A stretch of 64,000 nucleotides of DNA from Guptibacillus algicola (GCF_020171805.1 NZ_JAIVAF010000001.1:1054001-1118000); one strand, 5' to 3'. Counted from the stretch's first letter, positions 7,489-17,698 are shown. The notes: generated from the letters alone by a model not told the origin. Made by a program: numbers and translations.

Positions 7489-8594
7489 TTATTCAAATAG
7501 GCTTAAGAATTCTCCGTAGCCTTTAGACTCCAATTCATCTTTCGGAATGAAATCAAGTGCAGCAGAATTCATACAATACCTTAATCCCGTTGGCTCTGGA
7601 CCATCTTCAAAAACATGTCCTAAATGCGAGTCGGCCTCTTTACTCCTAATTTCCGTACGAGTGGTAAAAAGCTTTTATCTTCTTTCTCTACAATATTATC
7701 CTCGACCAAAGGTTTTGTGAAACTCGGCCAACCTGTACCTGATTTGTATTTGTCAGTAGAACTGAACAATGGTTCTCCAGAAACAATATCGACGTAGATT
7801 CCTTCCTCTTTATTGTCCCAGTATTCATTATCAAATGCTTTTTCCGTTCCATCTTCTTGCGTCACTTCATATTGAATTGGCGTAAGCATTTCTTTCAATT
7901 CTTCCTTTGTATAAGTCACATCATTATCGGGCTGTTCGATTTCCCTTTCATCTCCCCAAGCTTCATCCAAGAAAGCGTCACGTCCAGAGTTCTTACGATA
8001 GATCTTATAACGAAACTCGTTTTCTTTGTAATAATCTTGATGGTATTTTTCAGCTACATAAAAGGTAGGGGCTTCTTTAATAAACGTTACGATCGGTTCA
8101 TTAAATCGTCCTGTGCTCTCAAGCTCTTCTTTCGATTTCTCAGCTAATTCTTTCTGATTCTCATCGTGATAAAAAATACCCGAAAGGTACTGATCACCTC
8201 TATCTACAAATTGCCCACCTTCATCTGTAGGATCGATCTGCCTCCAGAACACATCTAACAATGTTTCATAAGAGACAATATCAGGATTATAATGCACTTG
8301 AACTGCTTCAATATGACCTGTGTCGCCTGAAGACACTTCTTCGTATGAAGGATTCTTAGTATCTCCTCCTATATAACCTGAAATAGCTTCATCTACACCG
8401 TCTAGTTTCTCAAAAGGTGGCTCCATGCACCAGAAACATCCTCCAGCAAACGTCGCAACTTCAAGGTTTTCATCAACAGCATTAACCGGCTCACTTCCAT
8501 AAGAGCGATTGAAAAGAACATCGTACAGTTTTGGTGCTCCAATTATCAGAACGGCTAGCAAACCTAGTAACATGAGGATTCTTGATTTCTTCAT
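7489..8594 (-). pseudogene. msrAB: msrAB peptide methionine sulfoxide reductase, frameshifted in the MsrB part
   Basis: The intact frame (8594 to 7620) encodes an N-terminal membrane anchor (about 5-20), an MsrA domain with [11 protein letters not shown] (catalytic Cys53) and the first part of MsrB ([12 protein letters not shown]). It then runs out of frame and stops. In the next frame the rest of MsrB is fully preserved down to 7489: [18 protein letters not shown] and [12 protein letters not shown] with the catalytic Cys. The break maps to a run of five T (minus strand, 7666-7670); six T would restore one protein. It is therefore either a very recent mutation, a phase-variable tract or a sequencing error. 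MsrA should still work. AAAGGGAGG precedes the ATG. Confidence 0.85.
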
Positions 8595-8624
8595 ATAAAG
8601 TTCCTCCCTTTGCTAAATCACCGT

Positions 8625-8678
8625 GGAAGATTCTCTTCCAGTTACTCTAAGTGTAACTCATCTCTGTTGTAAAAGAGA
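8625..8678 (-). promoter_or_regulatory. Three consecutive hairpins in the msrAB leader
   Basis: On the minus strand: TCTCT/AGAGA (8674-8678 with 8661-8665), AGTTAC/GTAACT (8653-8658 with 8640-8645) and GGAAGA/TCTTCC (8634-8639 with 8625-8630). They lie between a weak promoter-like TTGTCA and the ribosome site. Function unknown. Confidence 0.35.
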
Positions 8679-8735
8679 GGTTTTTGCTTTGACAATAGGC
8701 CGATTATCAACGTGCTTATTTTTAAAGAGCATATT

Positions 8736-8772
8736 TTAAAAAAAGGCTGTTGAGAACGTCTCAACAGCCTTA
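8736..8772 (-). terminator. Terminator of the acyltransferase gene
   Basis: A 13-bp stem AAGGCTGTTGAGA/TCTCAACAGCCTT with a 3-base loop, followed on the minus strand by a run of T. Confidence 0.85.
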
Positions 8773-8803
8773 AAGAAGGTACCCCACCAGGGATACCTTC
8801 CTA

Positions 8804-9781
8804 TTACCTCTTATTAAAGATTAATTTGTCTGGTGATGGAAGCCAGCGATCAAACGCAAGAAGCTTCGAGAAGAATGGCAGACTCAGAATCATCGCGATC
8901 GTGAGAGTAAAGATCACGATGAACGGGATACCCCATAAGGTAGAGATAACTTCTGCAGATTGCTGTTCAAGGAACCATTTGATGATAAACCCATGGAAGA
9001 GATAAATCGCAAATGTTCGTGAGCCAATCGGCGTGATCACGATCGGCGTTTTCGGAATGATTGAAAAGAACATGAACATTACGAATGCCGTTCCTACGTA
9101 ATACCCTAGACGTACGAGAAGTCCCATATTTGATTCATAAACATACGTTCCATAAAGGAGATCTGTCAGACCTTCTATCTTATACAAGTAGAATAGAAGA
9201 AACAGTCCTCCAAGCACCACAGGTGCAATCCATTTCATATGAGGTAAGCGAATTGGCTTTTCACTTCTTCCCATTACGACACCTAAAACAAAGAATGGTA
9301 GAAAAACAAATAGGCGATCGAGAGAAAGAAACCTCTCTATATCAAAATACCCAACGATAAGACCCGCTGTAATACTTACAGTGAGCAAAATACTGGTTTT
9401 GCTTTTTAGAATGAATGGTGAAAGAAGTTTATACGCTGCAATACATAATAAGAACCACATGGCCCACCTAGGAGTAAGAAACTCAATTTGGAATGCCTTC
9501 TCATACAGGTTCGTATAGTAAACTGCATAAACAACTTGAAACAAGATATAAGGAAGAAGGAAGGTGGTGAAGATCTTCCAATAGTACTTAGTTCCAGAAG
9601 CCTTACGAGTGAAATACCCGGTTAGAAAGATAAAGGCCGGCATATGAAAGATAAAAATCACATGATACAAACTATATAAAAAACGTGAGTCGTCAATAAA
9701 TGGCGTAAGCAGATGGCCCCCAACGACTAGTAGAATTAAAATTGCTTTGCTGTTATCGAAATATGCTATACGCTGCGACAC
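8804..9781 (-). CDS. Acyltransferase family 3 membrane protein, 325 aa
   Basis: About ten hydrophobic helices. The N-terminus IAYFDNSKAILILLVVGGHLL has the conserved His of the acyltransferase-3 (OafA/WecH/YcsR-like) family, and FHMPAFIFLTGYF is the second signature. Such enzymes O-acetylate or O-succinylate cell-envelope glycans at the membrane. I choose the GTG at 9779-9781, eight bases after AGGAGGT; the upstream ATG has the ribosome site inside its first codons. It stands alone, so the substrate is unknown. Confidence 0.87.
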   Translation of the reverse strand: MSQRIAYFDNSKAILILLVVGGHLLTPFIDDSRFLYSLYHVIFIFHMPAFIFLTGYFTRKASGTKYYWKIFTTFLLPYILFQVVYAVYYTNLYEKAFQIEFLTPRWAMWFLLCIAAYKLLSPFILKSKTSILLTVSITAGLIVGYFDIERFLSLDRLFVFLPFFVLGVVMGRSEKPIRLPHMKWIAPVVLGGLFLLFYLYKIEGLTDLLYGTYVYESNMGLLVRLGYYVGTAFVMFMFFSIIPKTPIVITPIGSRTFAIYLFHGFIIKWFLEQQSAEVISTLWGIPFIVIFTLTIAMILSLPFFSKLLAFDRWLPSPDKLIFNKR

Positions 9782-10120
9782 GATACAAGACCTCCTCATA
9801 AGATCAAAAACGGGACAATCCCGCTCACCCTTCTAATACCCAGTTTCAGTTCATTTTTACCCTATTTCACTATTAGTTATTCGAATTGTAATATTCGTAT
9901 TTTATCGGTCATCTAAGAAAAGGTATGAATTTCATAAAGAGGGAATTTTACCGTACGTCTATAGTCCTGATTTCCCCTTAATTCGACGCCTTTCCGATGC
10001 ATGTTCAGTCCAATAGTTCGATATATTTTATTTTTTCTGAATAATCTATTGTATTTTGTCAATTTGGTACGTACAATGAGTGTTATATTTTCAAACATAC
10101 AAAAAGAGGAGGCGAGTAAC
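9782..10120 (+). promoter_or_regulatory. Intergenic region with cstA promoter
   Basis: AT-rich spacer between two divergent genes. A plus-strand promoter fits -35 TTGTAT (10049-10054), 17 bases, -10 TACAAT (10072-10077). No reading frame with a ribosome site and no strong hairpin is visible in the rest. I did not find a clear cre or other known operator. Confidence 0.5.
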
Positions 10121-11566
10121 ATGATCACATTTGTCGGTGCAGTTGCTTTATTAATTCTTGGTTATATTGTCTATTCTAAGGTGGTTGAGCGAATTTTCGG
10201 CATTGATGATCATCGCGAAACGCCTGCATATACAAAGAACGATGGCATGGACTATATGCCGATGAGTTGGTGGAAAGGAAGCTTGATCCAGCTATTAAAT
10301 ATAGCCGGACTCGGACCTATCTTCGGAGCAGTTCTTGGCGCACTTTACGGCCCTGTCGCTTTTATATGGATCGTAATCGGTAGTATCTTCGCTGGAGCTG
10401 TTCACGATTACTTTTCTGGAATGATGTCACTTCGACATAATGGAGAGCAATACCCTTCTCTTGTAGGAAGGTACTTAGGTCGTGGTGCGCAAGGGGCGAT
10501 CAACATTATCTCTATCGTCCTTATGGTATTAGTGGCGGCAGCATTTACAGCAGGTCCTGCTCAGCTAATGGCTCAAGTTACACCATTAAGCTTTTTGGTA
10601 AGTCTGTTGATCATCTTCGCTTACTTCGTTATTGCAGCAGTGTTGCCTGTAAATAAAATCATTGGAAAAATATATCCGATCTTTGGCGTTATTCTTATCG
10701 TTATGGCTGTTTCAATCGGGATTGGGCTTTTCTTCATGGATCATGCCGTTCCGAATCTAACGTTCTCTAATCTCCACCCTGATAATTTACCATTATGGCC
10801 GCTTCTAATGATCACCGTCTCATGCGGGGCAATCTCAGGATTTCACTCAACTCAGAGTCCGATCATCGCTAGGACGATGAAAAAAGAAAGTGAAGGAAGA
10901 AAAGTCTTTTACGGCGCAATGATCGCAGAGGGCGTCATCGCACTAATTTGGGCTGCTGCAGGTATGACGTTCTTCGGCGGAACTGGCGGCTTACAGGAAA
11001 CATTAGCAGCAGGCGGACCTTCAGGCGTTGTTAACGAAATCAGTTCTTCTCTTCTTGGAACCGTAGGGGGCATACTTGCTATTCTTGGCGTGATTGTACT
11101 TCCGATCACGACGGGCGATACTTCTCTTCGCTCATCAAGAATGATGCTCGCAGACCTATTCACTAAGAAAGAGAACAAAGGGAAAGCTTCCGGTAAAGGG
11201 AAGACCTTATTGCTTACTGGCGTCGTTGCACTACCTACATTTATGCTGACGCAAATGGACTACACCTTCTTATGGAGGTATGTAGGATTTACCAATCAGC
11301 TTGTTGCGACAGTAATGCTTTGGGCTGGAGCCATGTACCTTGTTAAAAGCAAGAAGTTCCACTGGATCTGTAGCCTTCCTGCCCTCTTCATGACAATGAC
11401 AGTGGCAACGTATCTTTTCTTAGCACCTGAAGGATTTGAACTTCCCTATGGAGTCTCCATGATTCTGGGCGGAGTTATCACAATAATCGTCGCATTATGG
11501 TTTGGGTATCAACTCTGGAAAGAGCGTAAGAAAGATAGCTTCACTGTTGAACAAGTTGCCTCATAA
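10121..11566 (+). CDS. CstA-family carbon starvation / pyruvate or peptide transporter, 481 aa
   Basis: The ATG at 10121 follows AGAGGAGGCGAGTAAC. The sequence has many transmembrane helices and the CstA landmarks MSWWKGSLIQLLNIAGLGP, GAVHDYFSGMMSLRHNGEQ and GFHSTQSPIIARTM. E. coli CstA and BtsT of this superfamily import peptides or pyruvate. At 481 aa it is at the short end for the family, lacking the long C-terminal part. The neighbouring convergent gene is a short-chain fatty acid transporter, so the two may both serve small organic acid uptake. Confidence 0.88.
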   Translation: MITFVGAVALLILGYIVYSKVVERIFGIDDHRETPAYTKNDGMDYMPMSWWKGSLIQLLNIAGLGPIFGAVLGALYGPVAFIWIVIGSIFAGAVHDYFSGMMSLRHNGEQYPSLVGRYLGRGAQGAINIISIVLMVLVAAAFTAGPAQLMAQVTPLSFLVSLLIIFAYFVIAAVLPVNKIIGKIYPIFGVILIVMAVSIGIGLFFMDHAVPNLTFSNLHPDNLPLWPLLMITVSCGAISGFHSTQSPIIARTMKKESEGRKVFYGAMIAEGVIALIWAAAGMTFFGGTGGLQETLAAGGPSGVVNEISSSLLGTVGGILAILGVIVLPITTGDTSLRSSRMMLADLFTKKENKGKASGKGKTLLLTGVVALPTFMLTQMDYTFLWRYVGFTNQLVATVMLWAGAMYLVKSKKFHWICSLPALFMTMTVATYLFLAPEGFELPYGVSMILGGVITIIVALWFGYQLWKERKKDSFTVEQVAS

Positions 11567-11571
11567 TCACA

Positions 11572-11617
11572 AAAAAAAAGCGGCTTTCCTTTCAATGAAG
11601 GGAAGCCGCTTTTTTTG
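11572..11617. terminator. Bidirectional terminator between cstA and the fatty acid transporter
   Basis: AAGCGGCTTTCC and GGGAAGCCGCTT form a long stem with an A-run on one side and T-run on the other. Confidence 0.9.
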
Positions 11618-11630
11618 TAGCTACGTACAC

Positions 11631-12953
11631 TTATAGGAAAACAAGTCCTGTTGATATTACTACTCCACTTACCACTAGAACAATGAGACAAAAGCCCATG
11701 ATATCTTTCGCCTTTAACCCAGCGATTGCAAGTGCAGGTAACGCCCAAAAAGGTTGGATCATGTTCGTCCAAGCATCTCCCCAAGCTACAGCCATCGCAG
11801 CCTTCGGGACAGATACCCCAAGCTCTTTTGCAGCATCTAACACGATTGGTGCCTGTACCGCCCACTGTCCTCCGCCTGAAGGAACAAAAAAGTTCACGAT
11901 ACCTGCGCTAAGGAATGTGAAAAACGGAAATGTCCATTCGTTCGATATTGATACAAATCCTTGAGACATCTCTGCAGCAAGTCCAGAAGCTACCATCATC
12001 CCCATGATACCTGCATAAAACGGGAATTGAATGATGATTCCACTAGCCCCTTTTACAGCATCTGTTACCGATTCTAGAAAACGCTTCGGTGTACCGTGAA
12101 ATAATATCCCTAAAAACAGAAATCCAAAGTTTACAATGTTTAAATTAAGCTGAAAGCCGTTCGTAATAAAATAATAGAAGAGATAAGATAATCCCACTAA
12201 CCCCATTAGCATAGCTAGTACTTTACTATTTTCGATGCGCTCTGCAGGAGTTGGACTACCCTCAACCGTAGCAGCTTGAAGATCTTCCGTATTTAGTACA
12301 GAGCGATCCACCAATACTCGTTCGTCCTCAGCAGGCGACATAAAATAGTTTATGATAGGAAGACAAAGAAACAGAGCTCCTACGATAATTAAGTTAAACA
12401 TAGAAAAAATCGTATCACTTGTTGAAATCAGCCCGATTTGTTCCTCTGAGAAATGATCAGGAGTTGCAATAGTAAGCGGGATCGAACCTGCTAATCCACC
12501 ATGCCATACGATGAACCCGCTATATGCACTCGCAATAAGTAAGCGGTAATCGACTTTCTCAACCTTTTTCGCTAGTTCCTTTGCATAAAGAGCACCAATT
12601 ACCAATCCAAAACCCCAGTTAATCCAGCTGGCAAGTAATGAAATAAGTGTGACATAAATGATTGCTTGTCCAGGTGACTTTGCCAAGCCTGCTAACCAAC
12701 CAAGTCCTCTTTTAAAAATAGGACTGCTAGCAAGAACATATCCTGTTACTAGAACAAGCACCATTTGCATAGAAAATGAAAGTAAGTTCCAGAACCCTTC
12801 TCCCCAGTATTGAACCATCTGAACAGGGGTACTTCCTGTAATGATTAATCCTAATCCAAATACTACGAATGTTAACAAAATGACAAACAAAAATGGATCA
12901 GGCAAATATCTTTGCATAACCCGATTTGAAACAGATATCGCTGATTTCAACAT
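11631..12953 (-). CDS. Short-chain fatty acid transporter, AtoE family, 440 aa
   Basis: A polytopic membrane protein with ten or more helices and the AtoE signatures LPDPFLFVILLTFVVF near the N-terminus, ASWINWGFGLVIGA, and FVPSGGGQWAVQAPI near the C-terminus. AtoE proteins are proposed importers of acetoacetate and other short-chain fatty acids. GTAGGAGGAGATAGTGTC precedes the ATG. It is not linked here to an acetoacetyl-CoA transferase, so the substrate is only inferred from family. Confidence 0.88.
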   Translation of the reverse strand: MLKSAISVSNRVMQRYLPDPFLFVILLTFVVFGLGLIITGSTPVQMVQYWGEGFWNLLSFSMQMVLVLVTGYVLASSPIFKRGLGWLAGLAKSPGQAIIYVTLISLLASWINWGFGLVIGALYAKELAKKVEKVDYRLLIASAYSGFIVWHGGLAGSIPLTIATPDHFSEEQIGLISTSDTIFSMFNLIIVGALFLCLPIINYFMSPAEDERVLVDRSVLNTEDLQAATVEGSPTPAERIENSKVLAMLMGLVGLSYLFYYFITNGFQLNLNIVNFGFLFLGILFHGTPKRFLESVTDAVKGASGIIIQFPFYAGIMGMMVASGLAAEMSQGFVSISNEWTFPFFTFLSAGIVNFFVPSGGGQWAVQAPIVLDAAKELGVSVPKAAMAVAWGDAWTNMIQPFWALPALAIAGLKAKDIMGFCLIVLVVSGVVISTGLVFL

Positions 12954-13083
12954 GACACTATCTCCTCCTACAATCTATCTCTCTCTCTAAACTCATTCGA
13001 CATATTTCTAAACGACTCCTCCCGCATATTGAAAACGATTACATTATTGTTTTAATGAAAATCCGTTCTGCGTCTGGACGAAA

Positions 13084-13113
13084 TAAAAAAACTGTCGAGA
13101 AATCTCGACAGTT
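13084..13113 (-). terminator. Terminator of the HpaB-like gene
   Basis: AACTGTCGAGA-AA-TCTCGACAGTT stem; the minus-strand T-run lies at 13081-13090. Confidence 0.85.
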
Positions 13114-13136
13114 ACTATCTTTAAGCTCATGCACAT

Positions 13137-14573
13137 TTATTTCTTATCGTTATCTAAAAAATTCTGCACCATATCATGGTAGGGTTGCTTCGGATAACTG
13201 TTGTAAAACGCTGTTGAAAGCCTAATCGGATCTCCAAAGAAAAATCGTTCAAACTGAGTTTGTCTTGACCCAAAGGCACTCATTCCAAGATCCCATGCTA
13301 CTCGAAAGAGTTTCACCCGCTCCATCGCACCAATATTGGCACCTTGCAAATATTGTCCGAGGTCACCTTTTATCTGTGATGCAAAATCTTCTTCTGTAGG
13401 TAAGGAAATCATACTGCTCGCCCCAAGTAGTTGTGTGATCTCTATTAATCTTGGGTACGTATTCGCGAAATAATTATTCGCGGTACGCAATGGTTTGCTA
13501 TCAGGGACAAGCGTACCATGCTGGTTCAATTCACTATTTACTTCAGAAGACAGGAGCAAAGCTTTCATTATTTCTAGAGAAACAATGATCTCTGTCATTT
13601 TCAGTTTCACGTGTTCAAATTCGCTAATTTGAATCGCATCGCACATGGCTTCACCTAAACCGAGCAAGAATTCTAATTTAACAATCTGTCTACAAACCGC
13701 CTGGTATTGTAAAAATGCATACATACCAGTTTCAGCATCTAAGTCATTTAGAACCTGTAAATCTTTGTAAAGAATAACGCGATCCCATGGAATCAAGACA
13801 TGATCGAATACTACAAGAGAGTCCACTTCTTCAAATCTCGCAGCTAGCGGATGATCAAAGGACGAATCTCTATACCGATATGACTCTCTGCACAAAAAAC
13901 GTAGTCCTTTTGTATTCGAGGGAATCATGAACCCAAAAATAAATGACTCGTCTACAATTTGCCCACTTGGTAGAACGAGTAATTCATCTGTAAGTCCTCC
14001 TTGGGTTGCTAGTAGTTTAGCCCCATGAACAACGATTCCATCTTTATTTTCTTCAATTACTTTTGCCGCAGTAATCGTTTTGTCATCCAAATAATGCGAG
14101 ATTGAACGGTTCACCTGTGGATTAACAAATGTATGTGTTATCGAAAGATCTTCCGATTTCGCTAATTCATAGAGTGCCTTCAAATTTTCACCAAATGGGC
14201 GTTCACCTTTTGAGAAGTGTGAAGAAGCGGTTCCTAAAGTCATTAAGAGTGTATTCATATAATCAGGTGGGCGTCCGATCAGACCACCGTTTAGTCTTGC
14301 CCAGCTCTGTGTCGCTTTTCTTCTATTTATTAAATCCTCGACAGTTTGAGGTTGATGGTATGAAAAACCATACTTTCTTCCATCATGTGCTGTACAACAA
14401 AACAACTCCTGTTGCGCTTTACAACACTGATAATCATACAGTTCAGCTTTACTTGCAATAATCCCTTTGAAGGGTGCTGATTTGGACAATACATCCAAAC
14501 ATCGTTTTCCTTCAATCCATACCTCATTCTGGAGGGCATCGATTCTATCGACGAATTGTTTCCCATTAATCAA
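13137..14573 (-). CDS. 4-hydroxyphenylacetate 3-hydroxylase family (HpaB-like) oxygenase, 478 aa
   Basis: The acyl-CoA-dehydrogenase-like fold is recognisable throughout. Marks are GRPPDYMN near residue 100 and VNPQVNRS near 150. FDHVLIPWDRVILY is near 255 and ANIGAMERVKLFRVAWDLGMSAFGSRQTQFERF near the C-terminus. The two-component members use FADH2 from a separate reductase (HpaC) to hydroxylate phenols. No reductase gene is adjacent, so it must borrow one or act on another substrate; some relatives are 4-hydroxybutyryl-CoA dehydratases, but the Fe-S cysteine pattern of those was not seen. Monocistronic. Confidence 0.85.
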   Translation of the reverse strand: MINGKQFVDRIDALQNEVWIEGKRCLDVLSKSAPFKGIIASKAELYDYQCCKAQQELFCCTAHDGRKYGFSYHQPQTVEDLINRRKATQSWARLNGGLIGRPPDYMNTLLMTLGTASSHFSKGERPFGENLKALYELAKSEDLSITHTFVNPQVNRSISHYLDDKTITAAKVIEENKDGIVVHGAKLLATQGGLTDELLVLPSGQIVDESFIFGFMIPSNTKGLRFLCRESYRYRDSSFDHPLAARFEEVDSLVVFDHVLIPWDRVILYKDLQVLNDLDAETGMYAFLQYQAVCRQIVKLEFLLGLGEAMCDAIQISEFEHVKLKMTEIIVSLEIMKALLLSSEVNSELNQHGTLVPDSKPLRTANNYFANTYPRLIEITQLLGASSMISLPTEEDFASQIKGDLGQYLQGANIGAMERVKLFRVAWDLGMSAFGSRQTQFERFFFGDPIRLSTAFYNSYPKQPYHDMVQNFLDNDKK

Positions 14574-14634
14574 AAATGCTCCCCCTTTCTAATTCTAGTT
14601 TATGCAAATAGAGGTGGACATGTGGCAAGGTAGT

Positions 14635-14744
14635 TACCCATTGTTTCATTCTGGTAATAGAATTGTGGAATCTGTCCCATACTTTACTCATGGGGTTTTC
14701 AAAGTGGAAAATTTGTGGAACAATGGGTACAGCCTTTTGAAAGG
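14635..14744 (+). promoter_or_regulatory. Structured 5' leader (candidate RNA regulatory element)
   Basis: A long-range stem pairs TACCCATTGTTTC (14635-14647) with GGAACAATGGGTA (14717-14729): 13 pairs, one of them G-U. It encloses three small hairpins: ATTCT/AGAAT (14648-14663), CCCAT/ATGGG (14676-14694) and TTTTC/GAAAA (14696-14711). Right after it, CCTT (14733-14736) can pair with AAGG of the ribosome site AAAGGAG. No coding potential is seen here. Confidence 0.5.
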
Positions 14745-14754
14745 AGAATGTGAC

Positions 14755-15498
14755 TTGCGTAAACTAACTTATCTAATGATAACTGGACTTTTACTAGTTG
14801 CACTTGCAGCTTGTGGAGGTAATGAAGAAAGTGAAAGCAAAAATAAAGAAAACGATACAGAACAAAAGTCAGCTGAAGCAGGTGAAGGGGATTCAAAGCA
14901 ATCTCAACCTGACGTTGATGAAGTAAAAGCAGATAAAGTCGTTGCTACTGTAAATGGTGAAGAGATTAAAGGTGAGGACTTCAATGCCCTCTATACTCAA
15001 AACCAAATGCAGTACCATCAAATGGGACAAGAAGTCTCTGAAGAACAATTATCAGAAATCAAAAAACAAGTAGCTGAAAGTATGGTGGGTCAGGAATTAA
15101 TTCTTCAAGCAGCCAATGAAAAAGGCTATGAAGCTTCTGAAAAGCAAGTAGAAGAAGAACTTGCAGACCTTAAAGAACAGTATGGCGATGAAAAGAAATT
15201 CGAAACTGCTCTTGAAGAGAGTGGCATGACATTAGATGAACTTAAGAAAGAAATTGGGAAGAACGTCCAATATACGTCTTATGTTGAAGAAGAAATCAGG
15301 GTAGAAGAAGTAACAGAAGAAGAAATGAAGCAATATTACGACCAAGCAAAAGAAAAAGGAAGCTCTGAAGAAATGCCTGCATTTGAAGAAGTAAAATCTC
15401 AAATCAAAAAAGGGCTAGAGAGTGAAAAGAAGAAAAAGAAAACTCAAGAACACATTGAGAAATTGAAAGAAGACGCAGACATCAAAATCAACGTATAA
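14755..15498 (+). CDS. Lipoprotein with SurA N-terminal (trigger-factor-like) domain, 247 aa
   Basis: The TTG start at 14755 lies eight bases after AAAGGAG. A short basic start (RKL) and hydrophobic stretch end in the lipobox LVALAAC, giving a lipid-modified Cys exposed outside the membrane. A low-complexity Glu/Lys/Ser linker follows to about residue 55. A SurA_N domain covers about 60-200 (VVATVNGEEIKGEDFNALY, VGQELILQAANEKGYE, LEESGMTLDELKKEIG). No parvulin PPIase domain is present, so it is a chaperone-like lipoprotein related to PrsA but without the isomerase. The C-terminus is highly charged. Confidence 0.85.
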   Translation: MRKLTYLMITGLLLVALAACGGNEESESKNKENDTEQKSAEAGEGDSKQSQPDVDEVKADKVVATVNGEEIKGEDFNALYTQNQMQYHQMGQEVSEEQLSEIKKQVAESMVGQELILQAANEKGYEASEKQVEEELADLKEQYGDEKKFETALEESGMTLDELKKEIGKNVQYTSYVEEEIRVEEVTEEEMKQYYDQAKEKGSSEEMPAFEEVKSQIKKGLESEKKKKKTQEHIEKLKEDADIKINV

Positions 15499-15508
15499 TG
15501 ACACATAA

Positions 15509-15538
15509 ACCGCTAAGGACTTTCCTTGGCGGTTTTTT
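15509..15538 (+). terminator. Terminator of the SurA_N lipoprotein gene
   Basis: ACCGCTAAGG-ACTTT-CCTTGGCGGT followed by seven T. Confidence 0.85.
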
Positions 15539-15563
15539 TATTGTCAAAACGGCGATGACACAC

Positions 15564-15597
15564 AAAAAGGGAGCTATCACATTACATGATAGCTCCC
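15564..15597 (-). terminator. Terminator of katE
   Basis: GGGAGCTATCA/TGATAGCTCCC, 11-bp stem with a 7-base loop, and an A-run on the plus-strand left side (T-run on minus). Confidence 0.85.
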
Positions 15598-15615
15598 GTT
15601 ATTTATGATCAAGGA

Positions 15616-17649
15616 TTAAACCAATTCGCGATCCCAGTGACGGTGCTTCGCAATAGCTTTCGCAAATTCTCTTGCGAAATCCTCGGGGTTATCCCCTGTT
15701 ACGACTCCGGCACTACCTTTCATATTGTTGTTCTCCAACCACTTCGCACCTTCATGTGTTCCACCGATCGGTTTAAAATGAGAAAATGCTTCATTAATAA
15801 AGTAGTTCGCCGTTTGATAGAATCCTTTGTCTTCCTTGTCTCCGCCGACTGCATAAATCGCATCAAAGAGGACTGATTCACTCGTTAAGAAAGTATGATC
15901 GATCTCAGCTTCTGCGCCGTCGTTTCCTTTCTTAACACCAAGCTTATCACTGATTAGCTCAGGCATAATTCCCTGTCCCTTCAGTTCATCTAGAATAGCG
16001 ATCAGTTCTTTACCATCAAAGCCATCATCAACAATGACTCCAACTTTACGAGTATCCGGTTTGAACTTCGTATTGATTTGGCTTAGAGCTGGAGATGATT
16101 TTGTGACTTCAGATCCACCCTGTTCAGGAACTTTAGCTCCAATGTTCTCTGCAACTGATGTAGATAAGTCTAGGTTAATATTCGCTAACATATCTACCAC
16201 TTGCTGCTGAACAGATTTACTTTCAACTTTTCCTAACTCAAAGCTAAATGCATTCGTAATATGATCTTTCTCAACATCACTCATGCTGTTCCAGAATAGA
16301 GTAGCTTGAGAGAAATGATCTTTAAAGCTCTCACTACGAGCACGGATCTTATGTCCCTCTACCTTCTCTTGGTAGTGAACATATCCGCCTTCTTCTTCTG
16401 TTGCTGGTTCAGGCTGGTTATCTGCAAGAGAGTTCTTGTGATAACTTACCTGCCCTTTATTGATTGTTTGGCGCATAAACCCATCTCGCTGGTTATTGTG
16501 GAACGGACATACTGGCTTGTTGATCGGTAGTTCATGATGGTTCGCACTTCCAAAACGGTTGATTTGTGTGTCTGTGTAAGAGAATAGACGTCCTTGTAAT
16601 AGCGGGTCATTCGAGAAGTCGATTCCTTTCACGACGTTTCCTGGATGGTATGCAACCTGTTCATTCTCCGCAAAAACATTTTCTACGTTTCGATTCAGTA
16701 CCATCTTACCAACGATTTTGACAGGAACTTCTTCCTCCGGCCAAACTTTGGTTGGATCAAGGACATCAAAATCAAACTTGAACTCATCTTCTTCTTTAAT
16801 AATTTGAAGTCCAAGCTCCCATTCTGGATAGTCTCCATTATTGATTGCTTCAAGTAAATCAGCACGATGGAAGTCTGCATTTTTACCTGAAAGCTTTTGA
16901 GCTTCATCCCAAACAAGGGAATGCACACCTAGTTTCGGCTTCCAATGGAATTTAACAAAGTTAGCTTCACCTTTTGCATTAACAAGACGGAAAGTATGAA
17001 CTCCGAAACCTTCCATCATGCGGAAGCTTCTTGGAATTGCGCGATCTGACATCGCCCACATTGCCATATGTGCTGATTCTTGGTTATTTGCAATGAAATC
17101 CCAAAATGTATCATGTGCTGAAGCAGCCTGTGGCATTCCTGTATGTGGTTCTGGTTTTACTGCATGAACCAAGTCAGGGAACTTAATCGCATCTTGGATG
17201 AAGAAAACAGGAATGTTGTTACCTACTAAATCGAAATTTCCTTCATCTGTATAAAAACGTGTCGCAAATCCTCTTACATCACGTACCGTTTCAGAAGAAC
17301 CTTTGGAACCAGCCACTGTAGAAAAACGAACAAAAACAGGCGTAGTTCTAGATGGATCCTTTAGAAATTCAGCGTCTGTTAACTCTTCTAACGAGTCATA
17401 TACTTGAAATTCACCATGAGCTGAAAAACCTCTTGCATGAACAGCTCGTTCTGGAATTCGCTCGTGGTCAAAGTGCGTCATCTTCTCTCTAAAGTGAAAA
17501 TCTTCCATCAACGTTGGTCCACGTTCACCAGCTTTTAAAGAAAATTCATCTTCAGAAACCTTTTGCCCTTGATTCGTTGTCATCTTACCTTCGTCATTCG
17601 TGCTATATTTCTCTAGTTGTTCTTTTTTCTTATTTTGCTCCTCACTCAT
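15616..17649 (-). CDS. katE: Large-subunit catalase HPII type, 677 aa
   Basis: Clade II catalase. The catalytic His region is [14 protein letters not shown] and the proximal heme tyrosine motif is [11 protein letters not shown]. The core runs to about residue 500. It is followed by a C-terminal flavodoxin/DJ-1-like domain ([18 protein letters not shown]) typical of ~75-80 kDa catalases. It breaks down hydrogen peroxide in the cytoplasm. The ATG at 17647-17649 follows GAGGAGGAGAACC; further upstream codons lack support. A sigma-B-like promoter lies at 17699-17724, which fits the general stress role of Bacillus katE. Confidence 0.92.
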   Translation of the reverse strand: MSEEQNKKKEQLEKYSTNDEGKMTTNQGQKVSEDEFSLKAGERGPTLMEDFHFREKMTHFDHERIPERAVHARGFSAHGEFQVYDSLEELTDAEFLKDPSRTTPVFVRFSTVAGSKGSSETVRDVRGFATRFYTDEGNFDLVGNNIPVFFIQDAIKFPDLVHAVKPEPHTGMPQAASAHDTFWDFIANNQESAHMAMWAMSDRAIPRSFRMMEGFGVHTFRLVNAKGEANFVKFHWKPKLGVHSLVWDEAQKLSGKNADFHRADLLEAINNGDYPEWELGLQIIKEEDEFKFDFDVLDPTKVWPEEEVPVKIVGKMVLNRNVENVFAENEQVAYHPGNVVKGIDFSNDPLLQGRLFSYTDTQINRFGSANHHELPINKPVCPFHNNQRDGFMRQTINKGQVSYHKNSLADNQPEPATEEEGGYVHYQEKVEGHKIRARSESFKDHFSQATLFWNSMSDVEKDHITNAFSFELGKVESKSVQQQVVDMLANINLDLSTSVAENIGAKVPEQGGSEVTKSSPALSQINTKFKPDTRKVGVIVDDGFDGKELIAILDELKGQGIMPELISDKLGVKKGNDGAEAEIDHTFLTSESVLFDAIYAVGGDKEDKGFYQTANYFINEAFSHFKPIGGTHEGAKWLENNNMKGSAGVVTGDNPEDFAREFAKAIAKHRHWDRELV

Positions 17650-17698
17650 TTTTGGTTCTCCTCCTCTAACGAATATGTATAAATCGTCTACATGGGTA

